From Spirodela intermedia (lineage: Eukaryota > Streptophyta > Magnoliopsida > Alismatales > Araceae), in assembly GCA_902729315.2 (NCBI GenBank), contig LR746267.1, positions 9,056,924 to 9,120,923 of the forward strand: 64,000 bases of DNA, read 5' to 3'. The stretch's first letter is position 1, and each line of letters begins with the position of its first letter. The notes under the pieces were generated by a model. It was not told the DNA's origin. It was given only the letters and a program-made list of their open reading frames with translations, and made no database searches. Shown here piece by piece: positions 10,027 to 22,384 of this stretch. A program made the translations under genes and the position numbers.

Positions 10027-12276
10027 TCAGACTTTTGGCTTCTGCAGCGACGGATCGACTATAACTTGTGGGGTGAAATTCGGCTGCATGTACTGGGATA
10101 TTGTCTCTGCATACATCTCATAGCGTGCAGTCATTCGAAACCCCCACTTGTCCTTAATCTGCCTGCAGAGATTTAGATCCATGTCAGAAATCAGCAGCCC
10201 ATCCCTGCAACGGGAGAGGGATGGCGTGCAGGATGCATCCGGAGCCGAAAAATAACTTGAGCCGTAGAAATGTCCAAAATCTGCGTGTTGAGGCTTTCCG
10301 TCGCCTGATGTGAAGGGGTTTGGAAAGACCTCGGTTCCAATACGGTTGATCGACCCAACAAAGTAACTGTTTGCAATGGCAGCATTACGAGCCTGGAATG
10401 ACAAACCAAAACTTCAAACAATCAGAGGATGTTACTCTAGAGCGAAGAGAGCGATCTCACTTGAATGAAGAGAACAGTGGATGAACACCTCAATGGGCCA
10501 CATGGGTTCGCTGAGTTCTCCGACAGTAGCTGAAGGATTGAAGACGATCTCGGCTCCATTGAGCCCAAATGCCATCCAATTCAAGGGGTGGTGCCTCCCA
10601 TAACAAATGTTCACCGCAATCTTCCCATAGGCAGTCTCAAACACAGGGTGCCCGGTGTTCCCTTCCATGTAGTAGGTGCTCTCATTGAAATCTCCAACCC
10701 TCGGTATGTGATTCTTACGAAGAAGAAGAAGAGGATCGTGAAATGATGCATGTGCGCAAGAATTTAGAGCATCGGATTGAAGAAACGGGGGATGATAACA
10801 TACCTTCCGATGCTTGCCAATGATGTTACCATGGTTTCCGATTATAATAGCAGTGTTCCAAAGAGTTTCTCCATGATTTACATCCCTTTCGAGGATCGGG
10901 CTTACTATAACCATGTTATATTTTCTAGCTAATTCTTGGAGGAATCGAGTCGATTCCCCATCAATGGGCTCTGCAAATTCGCACCATCTCTTCTCCCGGG
11001 TGCAAAATGCAAATGGCATCATCCAAGCTTCCTGATTCAGGCAGCAGAGAAGGAAATGTGATTGAGAGGAACCGAACGTGTAAGAACCGAACAGAGTTGT
11101 CACCTTGGAACTTACTTGAAGGCATAGGATATTGACGCTCGAAGCGCCTGCCGCATCAATCATCAGCTTCACCTTCTGCATGATGGCTTTCTTTTGGTCT
11201 GGAAAAGGAGCACTTGTGGGAAGACTGATAGAGTTTTGAATAAGACCAACCCTGACTATCCGGGGTGGCCTCATGGCTTCTTTCTCCGCATGGAAACAAA
11301 ATGCCTAAGAGAATTTTACAAATACTTTGTTAAACATACCTACCAAAACCTAAATTACGAGAAGATTCCAATGGGGTAACTGGGAATTGATATAGTCCCT
11401 TCAAAGAGCCATTACTCATTCAATATTTTTATGCTCATTCACAGGGGCAACGCCTGACCCAACTTCTCAATTATTGATTTACACCGACAGTGCAAATAAA
11501 AATGTCTGTCGCCATTACTCTCTTCTTTGATTGAATTCATCAACTCTTAACTGATATCCCCCGCACAGCCCATGATTGAAAGATGTCGAATTGGTCGCAT
11601 CCTCATCTATTTCGGTTTTTAATTGAATGAAGAACACCGATAATCGCAATGAACACGAGCTACCATTTGATTCAAATAGCAACATGTAGAATAATCGGTA
11701 TAAGGGAAACCAAAGGTGTGTACCACATAAGCCTACGTCACAATGAAGCCCATTAATTTCACCTGAATGAAAGTTTAGCAAACCAAGGTCAAATAATTCG
11801 AGAGATGGGGCATCACCTGCAAGTCAAAATCATGCGATAATGAGAGGTTCTCCGTGATATTCGGCAAGCTGATACGTTCTAATGGTCTTCCACAGTTTAA
11901 GCCAACGAGCAGGCGACTAACTTCCTGCAGGATAGCGGAAATTGTATCAGCGGTGCCCACAGAAGCCTGCACTCCCGCTAGGAATAGTCCCCAAAGCCCG
12001 ACAGGACGGCAGAAAGCGACGAAAATGACGAAGGAAACAAGAGTTCTCTACAGAATTTAGAGACGATGAGTGAACTTCATTCGTAGCAAAATGGAGATCC
12101 CCAATTGAAGCAATAGCAGTGAAGAACAAAAGAAAAGGGAGGCAGACCTGGTAAATCTCTGGCCTAAGAGACGCCTCAAGCAGCCGATGGACTGATTCGA
12201 ACCCGTGGATGGATCCCTCCTTCGAGATCTCTCTTCGATTCTCCCCCCCGCCATTAACGTCTCCGTCTTCTTCCAT
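10027..12276 (-). CDS. PYD3: beta-ureidopropionase (N-carbamoyl-beta-alanine amidohydrolase)
   Basis: This enzyme performs the last step of pyrimidine catabolism: it hydrolyses N-carbamoyl-beta-alanine (or the beta-aminoisobutyrate analogue) to beta-alanine, CO2 and ammonia, in the cytosol. Six exons join in frame: 12148-12276, 11817-11924, 11116-11304, 10804-11031, 10489-10713 and 10027-10392, giving 414 aa, the usual length in plants. The nitrilase-superfamily triad is visible: Glu in the [11 protein letters not shown] region, Lys in [19 protein letters not shown] and the nucleophilic Cys in [13 protein letters not shown]. The [16 protein letters not shown] block and the C-terminal [12 protein letters not shown] are family features. 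The start MEEDGD matches the relic start in the pseudogene copy; an in-frame ATG lies 27 bases upstream at 12303. ZDS lies 1.2 kb upstream on the same strand. Confidence 0.95.
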
Positions 12277-12398
12277 TAGAACCTTCCTTTTCCCTTCTAT
12301 CAAGGACGTCTTCTCCAGCTTCTCTGTACTGTGAGGGAAAGATTAAGATCTCCCTCCGCTCCGGCAGTTTGCTGGTGGACGGGATCTGGGCGGTCTTC

Positions 12399-12406
12399 TT
12401 TTTATG
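12399..12406 (-). promoter_or_regulatory. TATA-like box upstream of PYD3
   Basis: The minus strand reads GCATAAAA about 125 bases before the PYD3 start codon. The aligned place in the pseudogene copy reads CATATAAAG, so a TATA element is kept in both copies. Placement as the core promoter is inferred from position. Confidence 0.45.
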
Positions 12407-12716
12407 CGGTCCTTTCTCAACACCCAGCGAGAACCTCGGTAAATGCTGCCTGTTACTTCTCAGGTAGACCCCCGCCTTCTGTCTGCAGTTTGTCTGCTTC
12501 TACACTCAGCCGTGGCAAATAAACTTTGGGCGACGTGCTTACTAAGTGAGCCACGTGCCCAAGAGCAATAACAGAAAAAGAGACAAGAAAGAAAGAATAC
12601 AAAAATCGATATTCCTGTTGGACACCACATCTTCCACGTCGCGGACTCCGGCTTTTCCTCTCTGCCTCAATTATCACCGCTTGAACCATATGGATTGCAT
12701 CCTTTCAATAACACTA

Positions 12717-12719
<3 letters not shown>

Positions 12720-12765
<46 letters not shown>
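12720..12765. repeat. (GA)n microsatellite
   Basis: About 46 bases of nearly pure AG repeat in the PYD3-ZDS intergenic region, the counterpart of 7580-7627. Reading frames of Arg-Glu or Ser-Leu repeats that cross it are artefacts of the repeat. Confidence 0.95.
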
Positions 12766-12769
<4 letters not shown>

Positions 12770-12779
12770 AAGTGACCTT

Positions 12780-13477
12780 TGCTGCCTGGGAGGAGCTTGG
12801 AAAAGCCTGAGGAGCTCTGTGACTCCGGAAACAGCCGTCTTCGGTGGCTGCGGCACCGCCGCCACGTGGATTCCCACCATTCGTTCTCTGTATCTCTCTG
12901 ATTCCCCCTCTCGCCTCGCCCCAAATTCGAATCCACAGCGACCCGTTAATACTAAACAAATGTTGATAAATACGTAGTAAAATATATTTCCGATAATTTT
13001 CTTTTAAAATATGGGCAACGGTGAGAGTAATGGGCCTCAGGCCCAATAAGACAGCCCTTCGGGCCCAGGTGGCATTACGCCGGTGTAATGGGCCAGCCTA
13101 TTCTGACCCGGATTTTCACCCGAACTGGTCATCCTCCAGCATGTAAAAATTACATAAATTATTTATATGAACTCATTCGGGATGATATCGCCGCTGACTT
13201 TGGTAACCTATTTTCTGCCCCAATCATTTTATCGATATTTAATATGTTATTTTTAATCAATATCCTAAATAACAATTAGAAGTCAGCTTCTCGTCTGGAT
13301 TAATATATGAATAGCTGAACGGTCATACATCAATAACCAAGTCAACGGGCACCGCAGATGATAACTTCCGTGACGAGGATGTAAACAAGGCCCACAGAAG
13401 CGGAAGCCCACCATTGCTACGAGATTTCACAGGCTGAAAAACTCCAGGAGCTCAAAAAGTCAACCATTTCTCCTACA
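12780..13477. promoter_or_regulatory. PYD3 upstream / ZDS downstream intergenic region with Site II-like motifs
   Basis: No gene is supported here. At 13029-13096 several GGGCC/GGCCC motifs (AATGGGCCTC, AGGCCCAATAAG, CGGGCCCAGG, AATGGGCCAGCC) cluster around the palindrome at 13074-13089. Such TGGGCC/T Site II elements are common in promoters of plant housekeeping genes. The cluster is about 760 bases upstream of the PYD3 start codon, so either PYD3 has an upstream leader exon or the cluster serves another transcript. That is inference. Confidence 0.45.
13074..13089. promoter_or_regulatory. near-perfect 16-bp palindrome, conserved copy
   Basis: ATTACGCCGGTGTAAT differs by one base from the perfect palindrome at 8043-8058. 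It lies in the same GGGCC-rich surroundings. The core is kept although the flanks have drifted and the older copy belongs to dead genes. Confidence 0.5.
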
Positions 13478-16400
13478 TCACGCCAAGACCGGCAACTCAC
13501 TAGCACCAAGCTTCGCCCGCAGAGCCCCAAGTTCTTCCCCAGCATCACAGATATACGCCGCCGTCTGCCTTCCTGACAGGGTGGCTCCTTCCATGCTGTC
13601 TATATAATCCTACAAGAGGTCACAGATCAAACGGTCCATTAACCATTCTTTGATCAGCCTAATCTTGTACAGAAAAAAATAGAAGTCAACGGGCTAGATG
13701 AACGCCCAGTAAAGAAAAAGCGATTGACAACTGGGCAGAGAAAAAAGAAAAAGACGAACATAAGTCAAAGTGGGCAGTTGGTTACCTGCATGGTGTAAGA
13801 CCCAGAAAGGAAGAAATTCTTAACCGGCGTCCTTTGATCAGGCCTGAACGGATCATTTCCCGGACCCTCACGATACAGAGACTGAGCGATTTTGACCACA
13901 GAGGACCAAAGAACTTCTAAACCTCTCGCAGATGGGAACAGCTCCAAGACCTGCGAAAAATGTGACGAGACGAGTCCCAAGAAGTCAAAACAGTCAATTC
14001 TTGTATAAATTTATATTCCTTAGGTTACTTTAAATAGTATTCCCTATTCTTAATAGGCTGAGTGCCGTCACCATAAAAGAAAAAATTGAAGCATGTTGGT
14101 GATGGATCAATAATCATGAAGGTTTTGATGGATGGCTGCATTAAAATACCTGTTTTTGGACTCTGGTTATGATTTCCTCATTTATCAATGGCATGTAGGG
14201 GTCCCCAGGGGTAAGCACAGCCCTGAGGGAGAAAGGTATCATGTTATAGAACACATCAAAGATTCCGAAAACAGGAAATCTTGCATCTTATAAGATGTCA
14301 GAGGATTGAAAACATTAACATAGAAAAGAAGGCATCAGGTCAATATCCCGTTTTTGACCCATGGAAGATCTGCTGATCGTCAACAAGGTTCAAAATCTAT
14401 ATTATTCAAATATATTATGTTTTGATGATTTCTCTCGCTCTACATCAGGGTCACGCAGCATACATAGTTCATACAAAGCACTCAGCAAGTCCAAAGCAAA
14501 ACGTATTGAGGGTATATGATGATGGTTTGTGCCTTTACCATGCAATAAACAGCTTGGGTGATGATATGGGCGTGGACAGATGTACGGTGAAGCCCGGCAA
14601 GCATTACATTCATATCAAAAATATAAAATATGCCTGACATGGGTACAGATACAAGCAGCAAGAGTTTTCCTTACTGGATCAATGAACCTTGGCCCTCGAT
14701 GTAGTAATCCTCTGGAGAAGCGAGTGCAAGGTCCGCGAAACAAGAAAAATCTGCATCAGGAGTGTAGAGGAGATTATCCAACCCCACTGCCCGCATCACC
14801 TGCCTGTGATTCAGAAGATAGATTCTTAACAGTGTACATGTAGCCACAGAGATTAGATAACACGTTACAAAATGGAGTTAACCGAACAAACATGACTGCA
14901 TTAATCCATAACTCGAGAAATAGGAAACATTATGGTAGATATTTACCTTGATAACTCCAGATCTTGTAACTCTGTGACCCAGCCATTGTAACGGAGCTGG
15001 ACAGTGACAACCGGCACTCCAACAAGTTTGTAGATATTATCAAACGAATTCCACTCTCTCCATTCTGCTGGAATTAATCTTTTAATCCCAGGGACATCAC
15101 ACGCTGTCCTACAATAAGTTGGTCTATCATCTTCTCAAATATGTATCTGAGTCAAGAGAACAAGTTCAAAAATCACATGTTACACTAACCTGCGACATAT
15201 GCATCAGCTTTCACGACCTTTTTGTCAGTAGCCTATTTTACCCAAATAAATGCACACATTAGCTAAGGAATTTAGATAATGTTGATAAATTTTCATACAG
15301 ATTAGACATTCACATTCAAATGATCGAGAAATCGTGATACATAACAACAGAAAGAACATATCTAGCGAACCAATGGGTAGAATGTCACCATACTCCTGCT
15401 CCAATATTTAGAATGCACTGGGCAGATGCTTTACAACGTTAAATATAGTTTATGTTGTATATAGCCACAAAAAGTAGTATGTGCATGTACGGCCCCGTAT
15501 CTGTAGTGACAATAAAGTCTTAAACATTTACTCAAGGACTTCAATTGATATGTTTTCCTCTTTAAAAGAACAAGATTTTCATTAATAAAAGATTCATTCA
15601 TTCAGCCCAGATCAAGGACTTGATCGTTACGTCAACGTTATGAGACCCTCCAATGCATTCACTAGCAAAGATACTACACATTGCTATGAAATATCATATG
15701 ATGATACTACAATTGCTTTACTGCACATTGCATTTTGGAATTCTCAACAGTTGAGATCAAAAATTATAAAAGAGAAATCAACCAGTGGCATTCACAGTCC
15801 AACATAAATGCAGCTGGCTCCTCAGGGATCCCTGGTTGTGTAATTTTCATCAGTTTCCTTGGGCAGCGAATAGAGGGACTTACAGGTGGATGTCACAAGG
15901 CACACATTACAACACTCACTCTTCTATTTGTGTTAAGGCAGGTGATGTCAATTGCTTAATCATATGATCGAAAAGCTGCATTAAGGCCCAAAAAGGCAAC
16001 GGATAAACCGCATGCTTCATCATATTTTTTGCAAATAAGTTTCAAAACTCAAAAGAAAATGAAACCACATGATGAAGATGGGCTTTGCACGAACCTTTGA
16101 CACGGCAATGCCTGTGACGTACGTATTGCCATCACTTGATTTATCATATAAAATCTCTCTGCAGCCCCACCTCACGTGAAACCTGAGAAGGTGACTAAAG
16201 TTTAGAACAACTAAAAGACAGCTTTTTTCCAAATAACACAGAGCAAAGTAGCACGACAGATATATCAATTAGTTGTGATACGGCAATCTCAGACCTGCCC
16301 CCTCTGTCAGTAATGTACTTTCTAATTGGTCCACTCAAGTAATTATCAGGTGAACCCTTGAGCATACGCAGCAGAGAAGCCTCAGTCTTCGTAGCAAATA

Positions 16401-19400
16401 ATGAAAATATAGTAAGCATACAACGGGCACTGATATTGTCACAGTCAATGAATCCAAGGGCATAAGCAACTGGATCCCACATCCTCTTGATGCTCATACG
16501 TGTGCCACCTTTAGATAGGAACCAATCTGAGAAACTAATCTGGGAGTGTGAATAAAAGAAAGACTTCAATATAATGCACAGAAAAAAACAAAAACAAAAA
16601 CTAAAGTAACCATCGCTTAAATTTGTGCGATCAAATACAAAATAAAGGAATGAAAGGATGGATACACAAACCAAATCCCATCCAAAATAATGACGCCAGG
16701 AAACCACATAATTCCGAATACGTTAGCAAAATAAAAGGAAGATATACTTAACGCTATCTAAGTTCCGTATTTCCTGCATTGCACCGTTTGGATCAATGAG
16801 AGCCCGCACAACTGGGCTGAGAGCAAGAGCCACAGCATTTCTCGCTTTATCATAAGTCTGCAAAGTTGATAAAAATAGGTCCGTAAATGTCTGCATCCGT
16901 CAGATAACAAACCATGACTAAGAATCATGAATCCATTGCCGAGGTAACAAAATCTTTCAAGCAGAAACGAAATGTAGAAAAGGAAAAAAAACTATGTGAA
17001 AGCACAGATTTTAAGCAGTTCCAAAATATAAAATTAAGTGAATTAAAAAATCCAAACGAACAAAAGAGGCTTTCAGTGTTACATGTAGGGAAAAAAAGTC
17101 TCAACATTGAATATATTGCCAAATTATCAGCAATATATGTAGGAAAAAAAAGTTGAAAAATTGAATAAATTGAATATAGCATGTTTCACATAATGCAGGT
17201 CCTGGGTACAACAAATGTACAAAAAGTTCATGATTGATACCCTACCTAGCCAGATTCAGAAGTACGTTTGTGTCCAGTAAGAGACTCTTCATATTTTTCG
17301 TATAAGAGTGATTGGTGTTTCTTTATGGGGTTGTCCTCTAGTATAAAAAAAAAATTAAGAGCAGTCTTGGGGTCTCTTTTTAGGGCATTTGTTCATTCCC
17401 TTCAGCAACCACTATTCGTAAAACACAGATGGCAAAATGCACATTCCCATGAAATAGAACATTATAATATCACCCAACCTCAGTTCCTCAGATCCCCAAT
17501 GTCAACCATGATTGAAGAGACCCAATGTCAATGCTTTAGTTCTGAGGGTACCTTGTCGCATTCTCCAATCCACCAGTTCATTCCCGAAACCCTCCATGAC
17601 TTTCTAAGGCAGTAAAAGAATTCTTCTAGCCTCAATAAATATTTATTCCTCCTTCCCCATAGTCAAATTTAGAATCAGCTTTTTCTCTAATAAAGTAGTG
17701 TACATATGAAAACATAGTTGTCTACGGCACATGTATTTGACAATTGATAACATGAAAACATAGATGTTTACGGCACATGTATTTGACAATTGATAACCAA
17801 CAGACCCATGAGCTGATTAGGAAGGTATCAACTGCAAAAGGCGAGTCATTGTAGCCTGATCAAGATTGCGGAATTCTGACTAATAAATCCGATTAGCATT
17901 TGTTGAAATAAAGCAATTACCAAACCCAAAGCATCTGACAAGTGATCAGACAAAACTATATGCACCTTCTGCATTGCAAAAAATTATTAATCCTTTCTGC
18001 AGTGTAAAAAATAAGGTAAGCCATAGAATATGAACAAATTGTACGCCTAGGAGATTCTCAGAATATACCATATCTAATTTAGTGAAAGGGATTACAGATC
18101 TATAAGCATACCTTCAGCTGATTTGTCGCAAGAAATGCTCGTATCCCATGCAATGGTGCTCCAAACATGAAACGGAAGTCCAGTTCTGCAGTCCAGGAGC
18201 AGATTAGTTTACTAAAACGACAGATGGATTTATAAGTTAGAATTTTCATTTATTTTAACAACTAAAATCAAAATAGCTTTAGAGTATTGGACTCAGAGAA
18301 TATCTGTTACAAGTGACTATTTGGGGACCTGTTGATAAACCATACCGCCAATTTCTCCCCCTTTATTCACAAATGTATGAGTATGATCCTTCACCAATAA
18401 ATTTTCCTCTGCTCCCACCTGGATTTATATGGAAAAATAAAGAATGATCTTCAAAAATAATACATAGTTTTCGAGAATAATAGTGCAACATGACTAACAG
18501 CAAATCACGTACATTGGAGAAACATGAAAACATAGCATGCATGCATCCCTTTTTCAAAACTAATTAACAGTCAGCTGAATTACTACCACTGCAAGTATGT
18601 CATTGCCACCCAAAGGGTCATTAAAGGTAGTTTCCCCAAGTTTTTGGAAGCCACTATCAGAGCCACGGAAAACAATTGCATTGCATGCCTCTATGCTCAA
18701 TCCACTAAGCTTTCTTGGAAAGAAATTCGAATGGTAAGTGCTGCACAAAGCCTCAATTGAAGAATCTATCAAATATATCACTGCAGTATTAAACCTTCTA
18801 TTCACAGAGAAAAAATCATAAGATATTTTGAGGGTTTCATCAGGATTAACAATAAAGTAAGATGGACAATATTTAAGATGTGAAAATATCCCTTGGATAA
18901 CCATGTTAACTTTGGAAGCTCAACTATAGATTTCACAAGTGGCCTTTTATTTAGTCACTATACTTGTTGGATACATAGCACTCCATTCATTTTCCACATA
19001 TTTTATAGGCTTCAACACATGATTTTCCAACAATGGTCGTCTAATGTCTATTCATGAATTTTCAGCAATTACTCATCAGAGATCTTTCATTCTATTTGGA
19101 TTCAGTCGTCATTCCTACAGTGATATTGATAAAACAGTGAGCTTCACCTTTTTCAGGAGACGGAAGAGATTATTATAGCAACCAAAGAAGACATGCAGTC
19201 CCATTTCAACGTGATTCCCACGTTTATCCACGAAGGAACCCACTTTGCCACCAATAAACTTCCGTAATTCATATATGTCAACCTGCACAAATATGAAAAA
19301 AACTCATGCCTTCTGTCTTCCATCTATAGAATTTGCAAAAGGAACTTAAGTTTACGTACAGAAAAAAGCACCCAACGAAATAATGTAACAAATTTTAAAA

Positions 19401-21268
19401 CTAAGAGAATAAAAAATAACTAGCAAGAAAGCGGCAAAAATAAATAGAAAGATCAATATGAATGAAAGATACCAAAAATTGCGTCATTTGAGAAAAAAAA
19501 ATCTGACTGTTTTTAGAGACAATGTCTCCTAGTTTCTTTATGCGGACTAAAAGTTTACTAGTTAGCAGTATTCAATGACAAATTTCTCACGATATCCATT
19601 AAAAAAAAAAACCAGTGGCAATGAAAAATATTCCTAGTCGAAAGGAGGTTGGTGTTGAACGAAATTAAACCTCATGTCCTTGATCTAAGAGCTCCACTGC
19701 AGTAGACATGCCAGCAAGCCCAGCACCAATGATAGCCACTTTAAGCTTTGGTCCTCTATATTCTTCAGGCTCTGGAGGAAACAAACCTTTTGGGGCTGCA
19801 ATGAAAATTACCAATTCTGGGAATATCAGGATATGCTCCACATATAAAGTGGCATAACAGAAAAAAAATACAACTTATATAAAAAATGAATATTCCACCT
19901 TAATTGAATGAATAAGCAAACGCACTTGGAAAATCCTCAGTGATATAGCACTTCTCTAACAGTAAAAAACACACACCAAAACAAACCAGAATTTTCTTTC
20001 ACTTGGAGCTTATATTCATCCACCTAATACACGTTCCAAGGCATGAAGTAAGAGATGGATCAGAGAAACCGTCCTGATATATATGCATACATATTAGAAA
20101 TCAGTTGTAGTCCACATAATATCTGTAGCCTGGATTTTCTTCTGAAACCAAAATATAAATTTTTGAGTCCAAGAATATTGTGCTTGTTAGGTAGGAACAT
20201 AAGCCATCTTCTGACCGTAGCTGGCAAAAATTCAAGTCCGCCAACTTAGACACGAGTTCAAGCAGTGTAAAGTTTGCTGTTTAATAGAAGTGAAGATCTA
20301 CCCAAATTTTACATGTGGTTCTTTCTAGCCATGTTACATGGTGTACAGGATGACAGACACATTTTATGTAGTACTGAACTTCAACAGAGATATGAATATG
20401 TTCACAGCTTTAAAACAACAGGACACGACGCAAAATTATCCAAAAACCAGAGAAAATAGAAAGAAAATTTTTATAGTCGTCTCAGAACAAGCCCATTATG
20501 TGTCAAATGAATATTGGGGATAAACGCAATTACTCTACCGAACAATATGAAGTCACCCCAACATGATGTTTCCTTCACGGAAATGCATTCCCTTGGAAAC
20601 ATTCGGTTATATGGATCTGTCAAGCTAAAATTGTCGCCCCTTTTTCCCATTTTTCAGTATTCGCGGAGCATATCCCGTGAAGAATATTATCAACATATCC
20701 GCACTGAGCATATCCCGTGAGCCATGAAGTATGGGCACAGACAAGGTATTTACTGACGTGAACTTGCATGTTGGAGCATAGACGCATGAAATCGCAATAG
20801 CATATCTACAATGTATTGGAGAAGCAGATTGATAGCATGAGGAGAACTTCGTTGAAGATTGTTTTGAGTTCCATTCCCCAAGGAAAGCATAGAAAAATAA
20901 AAAAGAAAATAAGAGCCGGCCGGAAACGTTGGTGCGGGAGTTCTCATCTCGACTGAGTCAACAAAATATTACATGTAAACCCAATTACACGTGAATAACC
21001 GAGAAGGTGAAGAGAAGAGCTCCAACAATAGAATTCAAGAAATCATCCCCAGCCTACCGTTTGTACTCATGTCAGCAACACCCGACTCCAGAGACGACCG
21101 CACTGTCCCTGGCCAGTGCCGCGAGACCGATGGAAGCTTAAATTGCTTCCCCCTACGCAGGCCCCTCGAGCATCCAAAAACATCGCTCCTGCTCCGGAAG
21201 TATGTGGAGGGGTCGTGGCGGGCGAACACCGTTGACGAGCAAGAGGCAGCAGCGAACGCGCCAGCCAT
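13478..21268 (-). CDS. ZDS: 15-cis-zeta-carotene desaturase, chloroplast precursor
   Basis: This enzyme desaturates zeta-carotene via neurosporene to poly-cis-lycopene in plastids, using FAD and passing electrons to plastoquinone. Fourteen exons join in frame: 21058-21268, 19671-19795, 19148-19282, 18346-18418, 18112-18185, 16753-16857, 16295-16539, 16095-16182, 15190-15232, 14947-15103, 14675-14803, 14150-14222, 13786-13950 and 13478-13609. The product is 584 aa, normal for the family. Residues 1 to about 70 are a Ser/Arg-rich transit peptide starting [12 protein letters not shown]. The FAD dinucleotide motif [17 protein letters not shown] starts at about residue 90. Family blocks such as [33 protein letters not shown] and [16 protein letters not shown] are intact, and it ends with the [17 protein letters not shown] block. 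An upstream in-frame ATG (21370) gives an unlikely leader. A fragment of exon 12 is duplicated at 8420-8479. Confidence 0.97.
17706..17797. repeat. 46-bp tandem duplication in ZDS intron 5
   Basis: Two adjacent copies start with ATGAAAACATAG and share TACGGCACATGTATTTGACAA. They differ at very few bases. The block lies in an intron and is probably a recent local duplication. Confidence 0.85.
20662..20718. repeat. short direct repeat in ZDS intron 1
   Basis: GAGCATATCCCGTGA occurs twice about 41 bases apart, with a related CATATCCG between. It lies in the first intron of ZDS. No function is evident. Confidence 0.8.
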
Positions 21269-22384
21269 TAGGGAATCCAAAGCCACCCACCACTCCTCTA
21301 GGAATCCTAACTCCAGCCACGAGCAGGAGAGGGTGAGAGGGAAGGCTGCGGTGGAGCCAAAAAGGAGCACCTGCAGCAGAAAAGGCCGCGGCTAGACGAG
21401 GAGGCGTGGGCAATGTCCCGTCCTTCCACTCCCACTCCCCGCCCACTGATGAGAAAGATAACAATATCATATTATGTTATTCTTTTTTCTCAAAATATTT
21501 CCCAAAGTATTAATAATCCCCTTAAGCTGACATTTTATAGAATTTAAACCATATGCATTAAAAATAAGGAAAATAATATGGCGTATATAATATCTACTCC
21601 AAAAGGCATATTTAATAAAAAATATTAGGTTTCTTATTCGTTTAAAATTAAATAATGTAAGGCCATTGGTCTAAAAAACTAATAAAGTAATTCATAGTAT
21701 ATACGTATTCAGTTGATATATTTGTCTTGTCAAAATTAAATTTTAATAAATTCCCTTTTCGGAGGGGATTTGGCGGGCCCCAGTAATCTTCTCCTTGTCC
21801 CGCTTTTGACATCATCGTGACATAAAAACAATACTTTCTATGATTTTTTTACCATGAGCGGAGTGTTATTTTCTCACCAAGTATGCACTTATATATAATT
21901 AATCACATAACAACGTCATATTTTAAACTAAATATGTTCTTCTATCGTCTTGGTTGTATGAAAATGCGAGTGGGCATAACACAAAAATTCACAGATTACG
22001 AGGTGACGACGAAAATTAAGTATTTTTTATATATTTCATATATCCCCTGTAAAAATGCCAAGAACTTGAGGTGATCGTTACTGTTTTAACTTTCCATAAA
22101 GTGATTAATTGCATATTAGAATTATAAAATAAATAAATAAATAAATATCTGAAACTAGTTTGGATATTAACTTCCTACGTAGATCTTCCGTTATGATGCT
22201 GATTTTTAGGAGATACGTGTCTGAGAGCGATTGGTTGGTTTTAATGAAATTGACCCCCAACCAGCTTTCCTCTTCCTCGGGGGCACGATATCAAACCTTC
22301 CAAACACGACGACATGCCATATCGGGTACTCCAGCACGTCCTCGTCGGAGGAGCTTCCTCAGTGGGACTAACGCTACTCTCGGT
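21269..22384. promoter_or_regulatory. divergent intergenic region between ZDS and the SurE gene
   Basis: About 1.1 kb separates the ATG of ZDS (minus) from that of the SurE gene (plus), so it should hold both promoters. The DNA next to ZDS is GC-rich and the middle is strongly AT-rich with an (AAAT)n run near 22126-22148. No single clear TATA box can be assigned to either gene. Confidence 0.5.

Noticed and set aside
12546-13046. Frames with Arg-Glu or Ser-Leu repeats near PYD3
   Set aside because: They are open only because they cross a GA microsatellite, and they are not kept in the duplicate at 7385-8190.
22160-22384. 75-residue N-terminal extension of the SurE protein
   Set aside because: The frame is open, but the extension has no family similarity and no clear targeting signal; plant SurE proteins usually start just before the metal-binding motif.
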